Source of the DNA: Ekhidna sp.
GTDB taxonomy: Bacteria > Bacteroidota > Bacteroidia > Cytophagales > Cyclobacteriaceae
Assembly (NCBI GenBank): GCA_014323825.1
Contig: JACONI010000099.1
Span: 101,258-158,912, forward strand
Direction: 5' to 3'
Length of the DNA: 57,655 nt
Positions 10,685 to 18,079 of this stretch are shown here, piece by piece (within the stretch, counting starts at the first letter, position 1; each line of letters begins with the position of its first letter). The notes under the pieces are model-generated. The model did not search any database and was not told where the DNA came from. It was given only the letters and a program-made list of their open reading frames with translations. The position numbers and the translations under genes are program-made.

Positions 10685-10707
10685 AACTTGTTCAAAAAGA
10701 ACAAGTT
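10685..10707. repeat. Perfect 9-bp palindrome in the IS leader
   Basis: AACTTGTTC, five A, GAACAAGTT lies between the left terminal repeat and the transposase start. The same hairpin, with one mismatch, is kept in the inverted remnant (plus strand about 12160-12182), so it belongs to the element. It may block read-through transcription or sequester translation signals; this is inference. Confidence 0.7.
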
Positions 10708-10743
10708 AGTGTAAGCTTGCATAAAAATTAATTTTCAAAATTG

Positions 10744-11445
10744 ATGAAAATACAAATCACACTAACCTGCCCTCAATGTAAGAGTATGAATATAATCAAA
10801 AACGGAAAGAAAAAAGCTAAAAAGCAAAATTATTTATGTAATGACTGCTCTCGCCAGTTTATCGGCGATCATGCGCTGAGCTATAAAGGGGCTCATTCTA
10901 ACACGATTACACTGATTATGAGGATGTTGGTGAGAGGTTGCGGCATCAGAGCTATAAGCGTTATTTTGAACATTTCGCTTAGCAAAGTGTTAAAAACCTT
11001 AGAAAAACAGCAGGTAGTCCTCCAACCCAAGCATAGCTTTTACGATAAATTGGAAGTCGATGAGTTTTGGACTTATGTAGGCAAGAAGCGTCATAAACTC
11101 TGGTTGATTTATGCTTATCATCGGGAGAGTGGAGAGATCGTTGCATGGGTCTTTGGCAAACGTAATACAAATACTGTCAGAGAGTTATGGTGTAAAATAA
11201 AAGCACTAGGTATAAAATGGGGCGGGCTATTGACGGATAATTGGAAGCGTTTTAAGCGGGCATTTAGTGACACCCATCACGTGATAGGCAAAGAGGGTAC
11301 TAAGAGTATTGAAGGCAACAACTGTCGGTTAAGGCACCGGATCAGGAGAGCCTTTAGGCGAACGTGTTGTTTCTCAAAAAAGATGGAAAATCATATCAAA
11401 GCCTTTGAATTAGCCTTTTATTACATCAATTACGGGCATATTTGA
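10744..11445 (+). CDS. IS1-family transposase, single frame
   Basis: About 233 residues. The N-terminal zinc-finger-like segment has paired cysteines (TCPQCKS and LCNDCSRQF), as in InsA. A helix-turn-helix region (CGIRAISVILNISLSKVL) and the IS1 catalytic DDE-type domain follow (KLEVDEFWTYVGKK, LTDNWKRF, and a C-terminal basic stretch ending in a tyrosine-rich tail). Classical IS1 makes its transposase by frameshifting between insA and insB. Here both parts are in one uninterrupted frame, as in many IS1 relatives outside enterobacteria. The ATG at 10744 is preferred; a TTG lies just before it. Confidence 0.88.
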   Translation: MKIQITLTCPQCKSMNIIKNGKKKAKKQNYLCNDCSRQFIGDHALSYKGAHSNTITLIMRMLVRGCGIRAISVILNISLSKVLKTLEKQQVVLQPKHSFYDKLEVDEFWTYVGKKRHKLWLIYAYHRESGEIVAWVFGKRNTNTVRELWCKIKALGIKWGGLLTDNWKRFKRAFSDTHHVIGKEGTKSIEGNNCRLRHRIRRAFRRTCCFSKKMENHIKAFELAFYYINYGHI

Positions 11446-11471
11446 GCTATCATACTTTGTATAACACCTCC

Positions 11472-11812
11472 TCATTTTGAAAACCATTCAAGAGGAATAG
11501 CCAACTCTCTACCATCTTCAAAAAAAATGATCATTTTATCTTCCGTAAATGATAGGTCTATTGCTAAAAATGATTTATTTATCATTAAAGTATTCATCCC
11601 ATTTTTGTATAAAGTGTGCTGTATTTTTTTTTCGACTAATTTACGGATTTCCTTTATTTCAGAAGCGTTAAACTTCTTTGACTTGATCAATTGCAAAGGC
11701 TCAAGATTAAATTTTGCCGTTTCATTGTCTTTTTGATGTGAATATGTTTGAGCCAATGGTCATTGACATAAAAGAAAAACCTATATCCCCTGTATTTTAA
11801 AATGGTTGGCAT
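11472..11812 (-). pseudogene. DUF4160-DUF2442 pair, frameshifted and truncated
   Basis: From the ATG at 11812 the strand encodes a DUF4160 start (MPTILKYRGYRFFFYVNDH, then HIHI). The frame is lost where one base seems missing, and the protein continues in another frame as NETAKFNLEPLQLIKSKK, typical of the rest of DUF4160. This runs into a DUF2442-like segment (from MNTLMINKSF) with the characteristic FEDGRELAIPLEWFSK, then a stop. DUF2442 normally continues for about 30 residues; here it ends a few bases from the right end of the IS1-family element. DUF4160 and DUF2442 genes commonly sit together and have been suggested to form a toxin-antitoxin pair. Both are non-functional here. IS insertion as the cause is inferred from the abutting boundary. 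Confidence 0.75.
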
Positions 11813-11879
11813 TTCATTTTTGCAACTTATTAGTCTTTTTTTCAGTAACCAAGAATACTAACCTCCGTGATTTAGTCAA

Positions 11880-12203
11880 GCATCTATGCAAGTGATAAAT
11901 GCACAAAATAACGCTTATATCTCTAATCACTTCTCACAACCATACTTATAATCAGAGGAATAGTGGTAGAATGATCTCCTTTATGCCTCAAAGCATGGTC
12001 GGCCATAAACTGGCGAAAGCAGGCATTACATAAATCATTTTGCTTTTTAGCTTTTTTCTTCCCGTTTTTACTACATTTATACTCTTACACTGAGGGCAGG
12101 TTAGTGTGATTTATATTTTCATTAATTTTAGAAAATAATTTTTATGAACATTTACATTAACTTGTTCTTTTTGAAGAAGTTAGAAATCATACCTTTTATA
12201 ACA
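11880..12203 (-). mobile_element. Decayed, inverted remnant of a related IS1-family element
   Basis: Read on the minus strand, this segment matches the left part of the element at 10658: terminal repeat (reverse complement at 12186-12203), the leader hairpin, and the first roughly 80 codons of the transposase (AATCACACTAACCTGCCCTC, TCGCCAGTTTAT, ATAAGCGTTATTTTG). There are many substitutions and small indels, and similarity stops near 11880. It is a 5' fragment of a diverged copy, inverted relative to the intact one, so the DUF4160/DUF2442 remnant lies between inverted IS sequences. Confidence 0.8.
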
Positions 12204-12231
12204 ATACCAGTCATAAATTAAGAAGCAATCA

Positions 12232-13221
12232 TTGAAAGCAATAATATTACAAGAGACAGGTGGAAAAGAAAAATTAATATATAAAGATATTTCAAAACCT
12301 GAACTAAAAAACGGAGAGGTGTTAGTTGAAATAAAAGCTGCACCGGTAAACTTCATTGATACTGTCATTAGGGAAGGGAATATGCCTCCGGGTATGATGC
12401 CTGACTTACCTTATATTCCAGGTGTTGAAGGTAGTGGAATTGTCATTGAGTCTAATGGAACAGATTTAGTTGTAGGACAAAAGGTTGCTTTCTTGGGTCC
12501 AATTGGCACCTCTACTTATGCGGAGTTCACTGCTGTAGATGCTAAAAAACTGATTCCCATTTCAGAATCAACAGACATACTATCTGCTGGAGCAATGCCG
12601 GTAACATATTTTACTGCTTATCATATGCTTCATAATGTGGCTCGGGTGCAAGATGGTGGTTATGCTCTTATTTATGCAGCCTCTGGTGGGGTAGGCACTG
12701 CTTTAATTCAATTAGCAACGATTGCAGGATTAAGGATAATTGCTCTGGATAGAAAAGATGAAAAAGTTGAAAATGCATTAAATATTGGTGCTAGCTATGC
12801 GTTTAATCTAAGTTCTAATTGGAAAGAGCAAGTCAAAGAGATAACTAATGGTAAGGGCATAAATTATATTTTTAATCCCGTTGCCGGAGATACAATCAAA
12901 GACGACCTTGAAGTTCTTGCGACTCTAGGCCATATAGTGATTTTTGGATTTTTAGCAGGCATTGGTGAAACTAATATGCAGGCAGAGGTTGTAAAACATT
13001 TTAGTAAGGCTCCTACTATTTCTTATTCTGAGATCTATGCAACTTACTTTAGTAATTATGATTTAGTTGAGTCATCTATGAAGCATCTATATAAGCTACT
13101 AGATGAAGGAGAAATTAAGCCTGTTTATAAAACTCTTCCACTGAGTGAGGCAGCAAAGGCCCATGAGATGATTGAGAGTGGTAAGGTGATTGGAAAGTTA
13201 TTACTTACGCTAGGTGAGTAA
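12232..13221 (+). CDS. Quinone oxidoreductase-like MDR family protein
   Basis: A 329-residue zinc-independent medium-chain dehydrogenase/reductase. The N-terminal GroES-like domain has PGVEGSGIV, and the Rossmann domain has the nucleotide-binding YAASGGVGTALIQLA, typical of NADPH:quinone reductases. The expected GHE-type zinc site is absent. MKAIILQETGG is the standard beginning but is encoded with a TTG start at 12232; no ATG lies nearby in frame. The IS remnant ends 28 bases upstream, so the native promoter may have been displaced. The physiological substrate is unknown. It is the only clearly intact non-IS gene of the accessory island apart from the 84-residue antitoxin. Confidence 0.88.
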   Translation: MKAIILQETGGKEKLIYKDISKPELKNGEVLVEIKAAPVNFIDTVIREGNMPPGMMPDLPYIPGVEGSGIVIESNGTDLVVGQKVAFLGPIGTSTYAEFTAVDAKKLIPISESTDILSAGAMPVTYFTAYHMLHNVARVQDGGYALIYAASGGVGTALIQLATIAGLRIIALDRKDEKVENALNIGASYAFNLSSNWKEQVKEITNGKGINYIFNPVAGDTIKDDLEVLATLGHIVIFGFLAGIGETNMQAEVVKHFSKAPTISYSEIYATYFSNYDLVESSMKHLYKLLDEGEIKPVYKTLPLSEAAKAHEMIESGKVIGKLLLTLGE

Positions 13222-13417
13222 ACTCAGAATGCGACTACTCATAATAGTATTTGTAGCCGAGAGAAGTATATCTTAGGTACACTAGTGTCATTACCAAGAG
13301 AGTATCCATTTTTTATAACCATGTTACATCAAAGATGCAGACGGATTAAAAGAAGCGGTTACCATGCTAATCTTAAAAAACAATCCATTAAATATAATTA
13401 GGTAACCATGCCCGATT

Positions 13418-13592
13418 TTATAACTCATTAATTAGTTTTTCAACGGAGCGAGATTTTAATTTTCCTGCTCTTATCAATTTTTTTTATTTCTTCAAAACTC
13501 ATCGTAGCGATTTCTTTACTGATTTTATCCCTTGTTTCACGCATAAAATCAATTGCTTTAAATCCTTCAATGGCTGTTTGATTATTTTTCAT
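13418..13592 (-). pseudogene. Small antitoxin-like protein with a homopolymer frameshift
   Basis: From the ATG at 13592 the frame reads MKNNQTAIEGFKAIDFM, then RDKISKEIATMSFEEIKK, and stops after 50 residues. Dropping one base of the T8 run (plus strand 13478-13485) continues the protein as LIRAGKLKSRSVEKLINEL to a stop at 13418, for 57 residues in all. The FMRETRDKISKEI..MSFEE pattern resembles small Bacteroidota proteins that accompany toxin genes. It lies 29 bases after the MazF-like toxin remnant, on the same strand. Function is inferred from context. Confidence 0.55.
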
Positions 13593-13621
13593 AACTAACT
13601 ATTTCTTTGGGTGGATAAATA

Positions 13622-13964
13622 TTATTTCACTTTCATTTTGAATAAACCATTGATTTTGTCTATTACTTCGTTAAATTTTTGGTCGCTTATCTTTCCTATT
13701 TTGTAGAGAATAATCTTTTTGTCCGCAGTAAATATCCTGTTTGGACGGATATTGCTTTCTTTTTTCAAATTACCTGTTTCAAAATCTTCATTGCGTAATT
13801 CAATAGCATAAGGGTCTCTGTTAAATTGGCTTGTAATTTGACAAAGGATAATATCATTTCCAATCAAAATCTGCCAATACCAAAGCAGGTCTGCGTTTGT
13901 TGTTGGATAAATCAGAAAACGGAAAAGGAACGACTACAATATCTCCCGCTACAAATCTTGCCAT
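13622..13964 (-). pseudogene. MazF/PemK-like toxin gene with a one-base frameshift
   Basis: The start at 13964 reads MARFVAGDIVVVPFPFSDLS, then KRRPALVLAD, the canonical beginning of MazF/PemK endoribonuclease toxins (GDIVxxPFPFSD..KRRPALV). One extra base in the run at 13866-13869 destroys the frame. The remaining part, IGNDIILCQITSQFNRDPYA and then the C-terminal half, lies in the adjacent frame to 13622. Corrected, the protein is 113 residues, the usual MazF size. The start overlaps the end of the upstream antitoxin gene by 16 bases, as in translationally coupled toxin-antitoxin operons. As sequenced, the toxin would be truncated before its second half. Confidence 0.8.
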
Positions 13965-14203
13965 GCTTCCTCTTCTTCTTTTTTATTCCAGTCTTTGGCC
14001 AAGACTTGCTCGCTGGCAAAATGCGTTTCTATATCGGTTTTTTTTTCCTCTTTCCAAGCCTTTGAGAAGGATATATCCGATTGACTGTCCTTTGTCCCTC
14101 TTTCTAACTGAGAAACAAAATCTGATAATGTCTTAAGTTCCTTTGCAGGTATCTCAAGAATTTTTTTGACTAATCTATTTCTTATTTGTGCTTCTGTTTG
14201 CAT
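13949..14203 (-). CDS. Antitoxin of a MazF-like module
   Basis: An 84-residue acidic protein (MQTEAQIRNRLVKKILEIP at the start). The helical N-terminal half probably dimerises, and the C-terminal half ends in FASEQVLAKDWNKKEEEEAW, the type of tail that threads over MazF-like toxins in Bacteroidota modules. The frame is intact, unlike the toxin gene it overlaps. An intact antitoxin with a broken toxin is the expected survivor of a decaying module. No classic DNA-binding motif is recognisable by eye. Confidence 0.7.
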   Translation of the reverse strand: MQTEAQIRNRLVKKILEIPAKELKTLSDFVSQLERGTKDSQSDISFSKAWKEEKKTDIETHFASEQVLAKDWNKKEEEEAWQDL

Positions 14204-14379
14204 AGTATTTAACTTAATCTTAACATTAATATATTAGCTTGTTTTTATCTGAATTTATACGGAATTAAAAAACCTTCTAATGATACTTAAACTTTCTTCG
14301 TTGCTTCATAATAAAATCTATTTCTATAAAAAAGGAATTACCCAACGTAATCTCATTCCCTTGTACTTCCTAAAATATG

Positions 14380-14690
14380 CTATATTTTTCTTACTCCTGA
14401 GTATTCATCTCTTAACCAAAAAGGGACAAGATATTTTACGTTCCTTTCAAAAAGTTTAGGTACACCTTTTTTTTTGTATTTATCCAAACTATGTCTTTAT
14501 GTAAGACAGGCTCAATAAATTCTTCCTTTTCAGGAACTACAATCACATTGATATCATTATTCATTGCTCACTTATATTAAATATCATAGGGTTTTCTCGT
14601 TCAAAGTCAACTTCTGAACCATCATCTAAAACTTGTTTTAGTAAATAAATATTCTAATCCAGTTTTAATCAAATTAAACTCAATTTTATT
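14380..14690 (-). pseudogene. Remnant of one or two unidentified small genes
   Basis: Protein-like reading is visible in shifted frames. NKIEFNLIKTGLEYL continues as LLKQVLDDGSEVDFEREN only if one copy of a duplicated TTTA (near 14645) is removed; it ends in NPMIFNISEQ with a stop that overlaps the start of a second frame (MNNDINVIVVPEKEEFIEP). That second frame breaks at a nine-base T run (14466-14474 plus strand) and resumes as GVPKLFERNVKYLVPFWL. I do not recognise either family. The layout resembles the other broken two-gene modules of this island. The rest of 14204-14694 holds nothing I can identify. Confidence 0.4.
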
Positions 14691-14694
14691 GCCA

Positions 14695-16638
14695 TTAGTT
14701 TGTTAAGGATACTCCATTTTTGTGATTTTGCAAACCGGCTTCCAGAAAATCAACAAATCCGGAGATGCTCAAATCGTATGCTCTAGGCTCCATTAGCAGC
14801 TTTCCATCTTCATTAACCAGCACATAGAAGGGTTGAGCATTATTGTTAAATTGAGTAATTTGAAAATTGGCATTTTGTTGTCCGATTGTTTTTTTGACCT
14901 TGCTATCATATTCGGATGTGTACCATTGATCTTTTGGCAGTTCAGTCCTGTCATCTACATACAAGGCAACCAACACAAAATTTTCACTAAACCCGGATAG
15001 TACCTCGGGGTTGGACCATACACGCTGTTCCATTTCTCTGCAATTAACGCAGCCATGGCCGGTAAAATCTATGAAGATCGGTTTCCCCTGTTCTTTGGCG
15101 CATTCTACTGCCTGGCTGTAATCGAAGTATCCGACGAGTCCATGCGGCCATTCCAGAATGTCATTGTGGAGGGGCTCTTCACAAGCAACTCCGCCGGCTT
15201 CTTTTTGGAGGAGATTAAAGTTGTGAGTGCTCATCGGTGGAAGGAAACCAGAGAGCGATTTTAATGGTGCCCCCCAGAGCCCCGGTATCAAATTGATAAC
15301 GAATGCGAAAGCTGCTACAGCAAGGACAAGTCTGCCTACGGATATTTTTTGGTTATCATCGTCACTTTTAAGTTTGATCTTTCCCATAAGATAAAAAGCC
15401 AGGAGCCCAAAAATTGCGATCCAAAGAGCGATGAACACTTCGCGATCCAGGATCCCCCAATGATATGCCAGGTCAGCAACGCTTAGAAACTTCAAAGCGA
15501 AAGCCAGTTCCAGGAAGCCTAGAACAACTTTAACGGAATTCATCCAACCTCCCGACTTCGGAAGATTATTTAACCATGCAGGGAAAATGGCAAAACCGGT
15601 AAAAGGAATTGCAAATGCCAGTGAGAACCCAAACATTGAGACCGTTCCCTCCAGAATGCTCCCTCCGCTCAGCGTATTTATCAGCGCAGTTCCAACAATC
15701 GGGAACGTGCAGGAAAAGCTGACCAGAACGAGTGTAACAGCCATAAAAAAAATTCCGGCCAGTCCTCTCCTGTCTGCCTGTCGATCTATCTTGTTTACAA
15801 GACCGGAGGGAAGGGTCATTTCAAAAAGTCCAAAGAAGGAAAGAGCGAAAAGAATAAATACGAAAAAAATTATCAGGTTGAAAAGCCAATGTGTGCTTAA
15901 TTCATTCAAGGCTGTGAAACCCCATATCAATGAGATAAGAAATCCGAGGAGGCTGAAGAAGATGATGATAGATAGACCGTAGATAAGTGCTTTAACAATT
16001 CCCTGCTTTTTGTTTTTACTTTGTTTCAGGAAGATGGATACGGTAATCGGAATCATTGGATAAACACAGGGAGTAAGCAAGGCCACCAATCCTGCCAGAA
16101 ATGCAGTTATCAGAATTGCCCAAATACCACCGCTGCCTTGATTAGAGTCCTCCTCCTCTCTTTCAATGTACTTTTGATCCGAGCTAAATGAAAACTCATC
16201 TTCAAAGGGAATACATTTTCCATCAATATCCGAACATACCTGATAATAGTAGCTTCCTGCGATGGCAAAATCATCTTTAATGATTTTAACTTTTTGCTCA
16301 AATAAACCTTTCTTCTTAAAATAAGTGTATTCCCCTTCCCATAGAGAATCGTACTTCTTCTTTGGGTTTACCGGATCTATCTTTCCAATAAGCTCAAAAG
16401 AGTCATTCAAATCAAAATTGAACTCCGTCACAAGAGGCCCAAGCTCCGGGTCAAAATCCGAGGAATAGAGATACCAGTCATTTTCTATTTCTGCTTCAAA
16501 ACTTAATATTATCTCATCACCTGCTTTGGGAGACTCATTTGAAATATTTACTTCCCAGCTTATTGGTTTCAGAACTTGAGAAAAAGCAGATATGACGATG
16601 AATTTAAATAATATCCAGAAAAAAATTATCTTTTTCAT
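14695..16638 (-). CDS. dsbD: Thiol:disulfide interchange protein, DsbD type
   Basis: Passes electrons from cytoplasmic thioredoxin across the inner membrane to periplasmic reductases and thiol-folding partners. The 647-residue protein has a signal peptide (cleavage likely near AFSQ), an N-terminal DsbD-alpha-like domain (about residues 25-160) with the cysteine pair in YYYQVCSDIDGKCIP, and a membrane domain of about eight helices (about 170-470). That domain contains TPCVYPMIPITVSIF and SFSCTFPIVGTAL, holding the two membrane cysteines. A C-terminal thioredoxin-like domain has GHGCVNCREME (Cys530, Cys533). The dipeptidase gene ends 14 bases upstream on the same strand, so they are probably co-transcribed. 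Confidence 0.93.
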   Translation of the reverse strand: MKKIIFFWILFKFIVISAFSQVLKPISWEVNISNESPKAGDEIILSFEAEIENDWYLYSSDFDPELGPLVTEFNFDLNDSFELIGKIDPVNPKKKYDSLWEGEYTYFKKKGLFEQKVKIIKDDFAIAGSYYYQVCSDIDGKCIPFEDEFSFSSDQKYIEREEEDSNQGSGGIWAILITAFLAGLVALLTPCVYPMIPITVSIFLKQSKNKKQGIVKALIYGLSIIIFFSLLGFLISLIWGFTALNELSTHWLFNLIIFFVFILFALSFFGLFEMTLPSGLVNKIDRQADRRGLAGIFFMAVTLVLVSFSCTFPIVGTALINTLSGGSILEGTVSMFGFSLAFAIPFTGFAIFPAWLNNLPKSGGWMNSVKVVLGFLELAFALKFLSVADLAYHWGILDREVFIALWIAIFGLLAFYLMGKIKLKSDDDNQKISVGRLVLAVAAFAFVINLIPGLWGAPLKSLSGFLPPMSTHNFNLLQKEAGGVACEEPLHNDILEWPHGLVGYFDYSQAVECAKEQGKPIFIDFTGHGCVNCREMEQRVWSNPEVLSGFSENFVLVALYVDDRTELPKDQWYTSEYDSKVKKTIGQQNANFQITQFNNNAQPFYVLVNEDGKLLMEPRAYDLSISGFVDFLEAGLQNHKNGVSLTN

Positions 16639-16652
16639 TAATTATGATTTAT

Positions 16653-18014
16653 TTATTTTATCTCTGTGAAAAACTGATAAAAATGAGTTATCGTTTCAAT
16701 GCCTCTATAATAATTAAAGAGTCCATAGCTTTCATTTGGAGAATGAATGGCATCTTCCTGAAGACCGAATCCCATCAAAATTGAATCCAGGCTTAGCTCT
16801 TTTTGGAAGAGCGCAACGATTGGGATGCTTCCGCCCTCCCGGGTTGGAATCGGTTCTTTACCCCATGTTTTCTTCATGGCCTTAGCCGCAGCTTTGTATC
16901 CGGCAGCATCCGTAGGAATTACGGATGCTTCTCCCCCGTGGTGAGGCCTTACCCTGACTTTTACATGGTTAGGTGCAATTTCTTTAAAGTGTTTAGTGAA
17001 TAGCTCGGTAATCTCCTCGCTGCTTTGATTGGGGACTAGACGCATTGAGATTTTTGCATGTGCTTTTGAAGGGAGTACGGTTTTGGCACCTTCACCGGTG
17101 TATCCTCCCCAAATTCCATTTACATCCAGTGTTGGGCGAATGCCTGTACGCTCAATAGTCGTATATCCCTCCTCTCCTTTTTCCGAGTCAATTCCCAGGT
17201 CATTTTTAAAGGACTCCAGGTCGAAAGGTGCAAGGTTCATTTGATCTCTGTACTCCCGGGGAAGCACTTCCACTTTATCATAAAACCCCGGAATTGTAAT
17301 TTCACCTTTTTCGTTTTGCAGGGAGGCGATCATCCGGCATAGCGTATTGATTGGATTTCCAACGACTCCTCCAAAGGTGCCCGAATGAAGGTCTCTATTC
17401 GGACCAGTCACCTCAACTTCTACATAACTGAGACCTCTCAATCCGACAGTAATAGAAGGCGTATCATTGCTTATGATATGTGTGTCTGATATAAGGATAA
17501 CATCCGCTGAGAGTTTTTCTTTATTTTGTTTAATGAATACTGATAAGTTATGAGACCCCACCTCCTCTTCACCTTCAATCATAAACTTAACGTTGCAAGG
17601 AAGGCTATCGGTTTTTATAAGTGCTTCATACGCTTTTATGTGCATATATACCTGCCCCTTATCATCTGCTGCTCCCCGTGCAAAGATCTTCTCATCTTTT
17701 ACCACAGGTTCAAATGGCGGGGAATCCCATAATTCATAAGGATCGGCGGGTTGAACATCATAGTGTCCATAAACCAGTACAGTAGGGAGCATAGGGTCAA
17801 TAATGTGTTCGGCATATACAATGGGGTGACCTTCTGTTTCAAAAATCTCCACTTCAGTACCTAAATCTTCAAATTGAGCTTTTATAAATTCAGCGGCTGA
17901 TCTAACATCATCTTTAAATTTAGAATCGGCACTTACGGAGGGGATTCTTAGTAAAGCAAGGAGTTCATCAAGAAATTTTCCTTTGTTTTCTTCAATATAG
18001 GTTAATGTAGTCAT
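16653..18014 (-). CDS. M20-family dipeptidase
   Basis: A 453-residue metallopeptidase of the M20 (ArgE/DapE/CNDP-like) family, a cytoplasmic di-zinc enzyme cleaving dipeptides. Metal and catalytic motifs are in order: GHYDVQP (His84, Asp86), RGAADDKGQ (Asp117-118), EGEEEVGS (Glu149-151), LISDTH (Asp177), and the C-terminal AIHSPNE. The inserted dimerisation domain contains RDLHSGTFGG. No signal peptide is seen. Length and motifs fit carnosine-type dipeptidases better than DapE. It probably forms a unit with dsbD downstream. Confidence 0.92.
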   Translation of the reverse strand: MTTLTYIEENKGKFLDELLALLRIPSVSADSKFKDDVRSAAEFIKAQFEDLGTEVEIFETEGHPIVYAEHIIDPMLPTVLVYGHYDVQPADPYELWDSPPFEPVVKDEKIFARGAADDKGQVYMHIKAYEALIKTDSLPCNVKFMIEGEEEVGSHNLSVFIKQNKEKLSADVILISDTHIISNDTPSITVGLRGLSYVEVEVTGPNRDLHSGTFGGVVGNPINTLCRMIASLQNEKGEITIPGFYDKVEVLPREYRDQMNLAPFDLESFKNDLGIDSEKGEEGYTTIERTGIRPTLDVNGIWGGYTGEGAKTVLPSKAHAKISMRLVPNQSSEEITELFTKHFKEIAPNHVKVRVRPHHGGEASVIPTDAAGYKAAAKAMKKTWGKEPIPTREGGSIPIVALFQKELSLDSILMGFGLQEDAIHSPNESYGLFNYYRGIETITHFYQFFTEIK

Positions 18015-18079
18015 GAAGTTATTTTTTCACAAACTTAACATAAGCAAGATACAGTACAGGTCTGTCGGAAAATTAATGA

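Larger units (their letters stand above)
10658..11468 (+). mobile_element. IS1-family insertion sequence, apparently intact
   Basis: About 0.8 kb carrying a single transposase gene. Imperfect 18-base terminal inverted repeats are visible: TGTTCCAAAAAGTATGAT at 10663-10680, and at 11449-11466 the reverse complement of TGTTATACAAAGTATGAT (15 of 18 match). GGT may extend both ends. I found no convincing target duplication. The element lies between the VCBS gene and a truncated DUF2442 gene, whose stop is only a few bases from the right end. Confidence 0.75.

Noticed and set aside
13360..13410. GGTTACC and GGTAACC inverted repeat between the quinone-oxidoreductase gene and the antitoxin-like gene
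   Set aside because: Seven-base arms with a loop of about 40 bases are too weak to call an operator or terminator.
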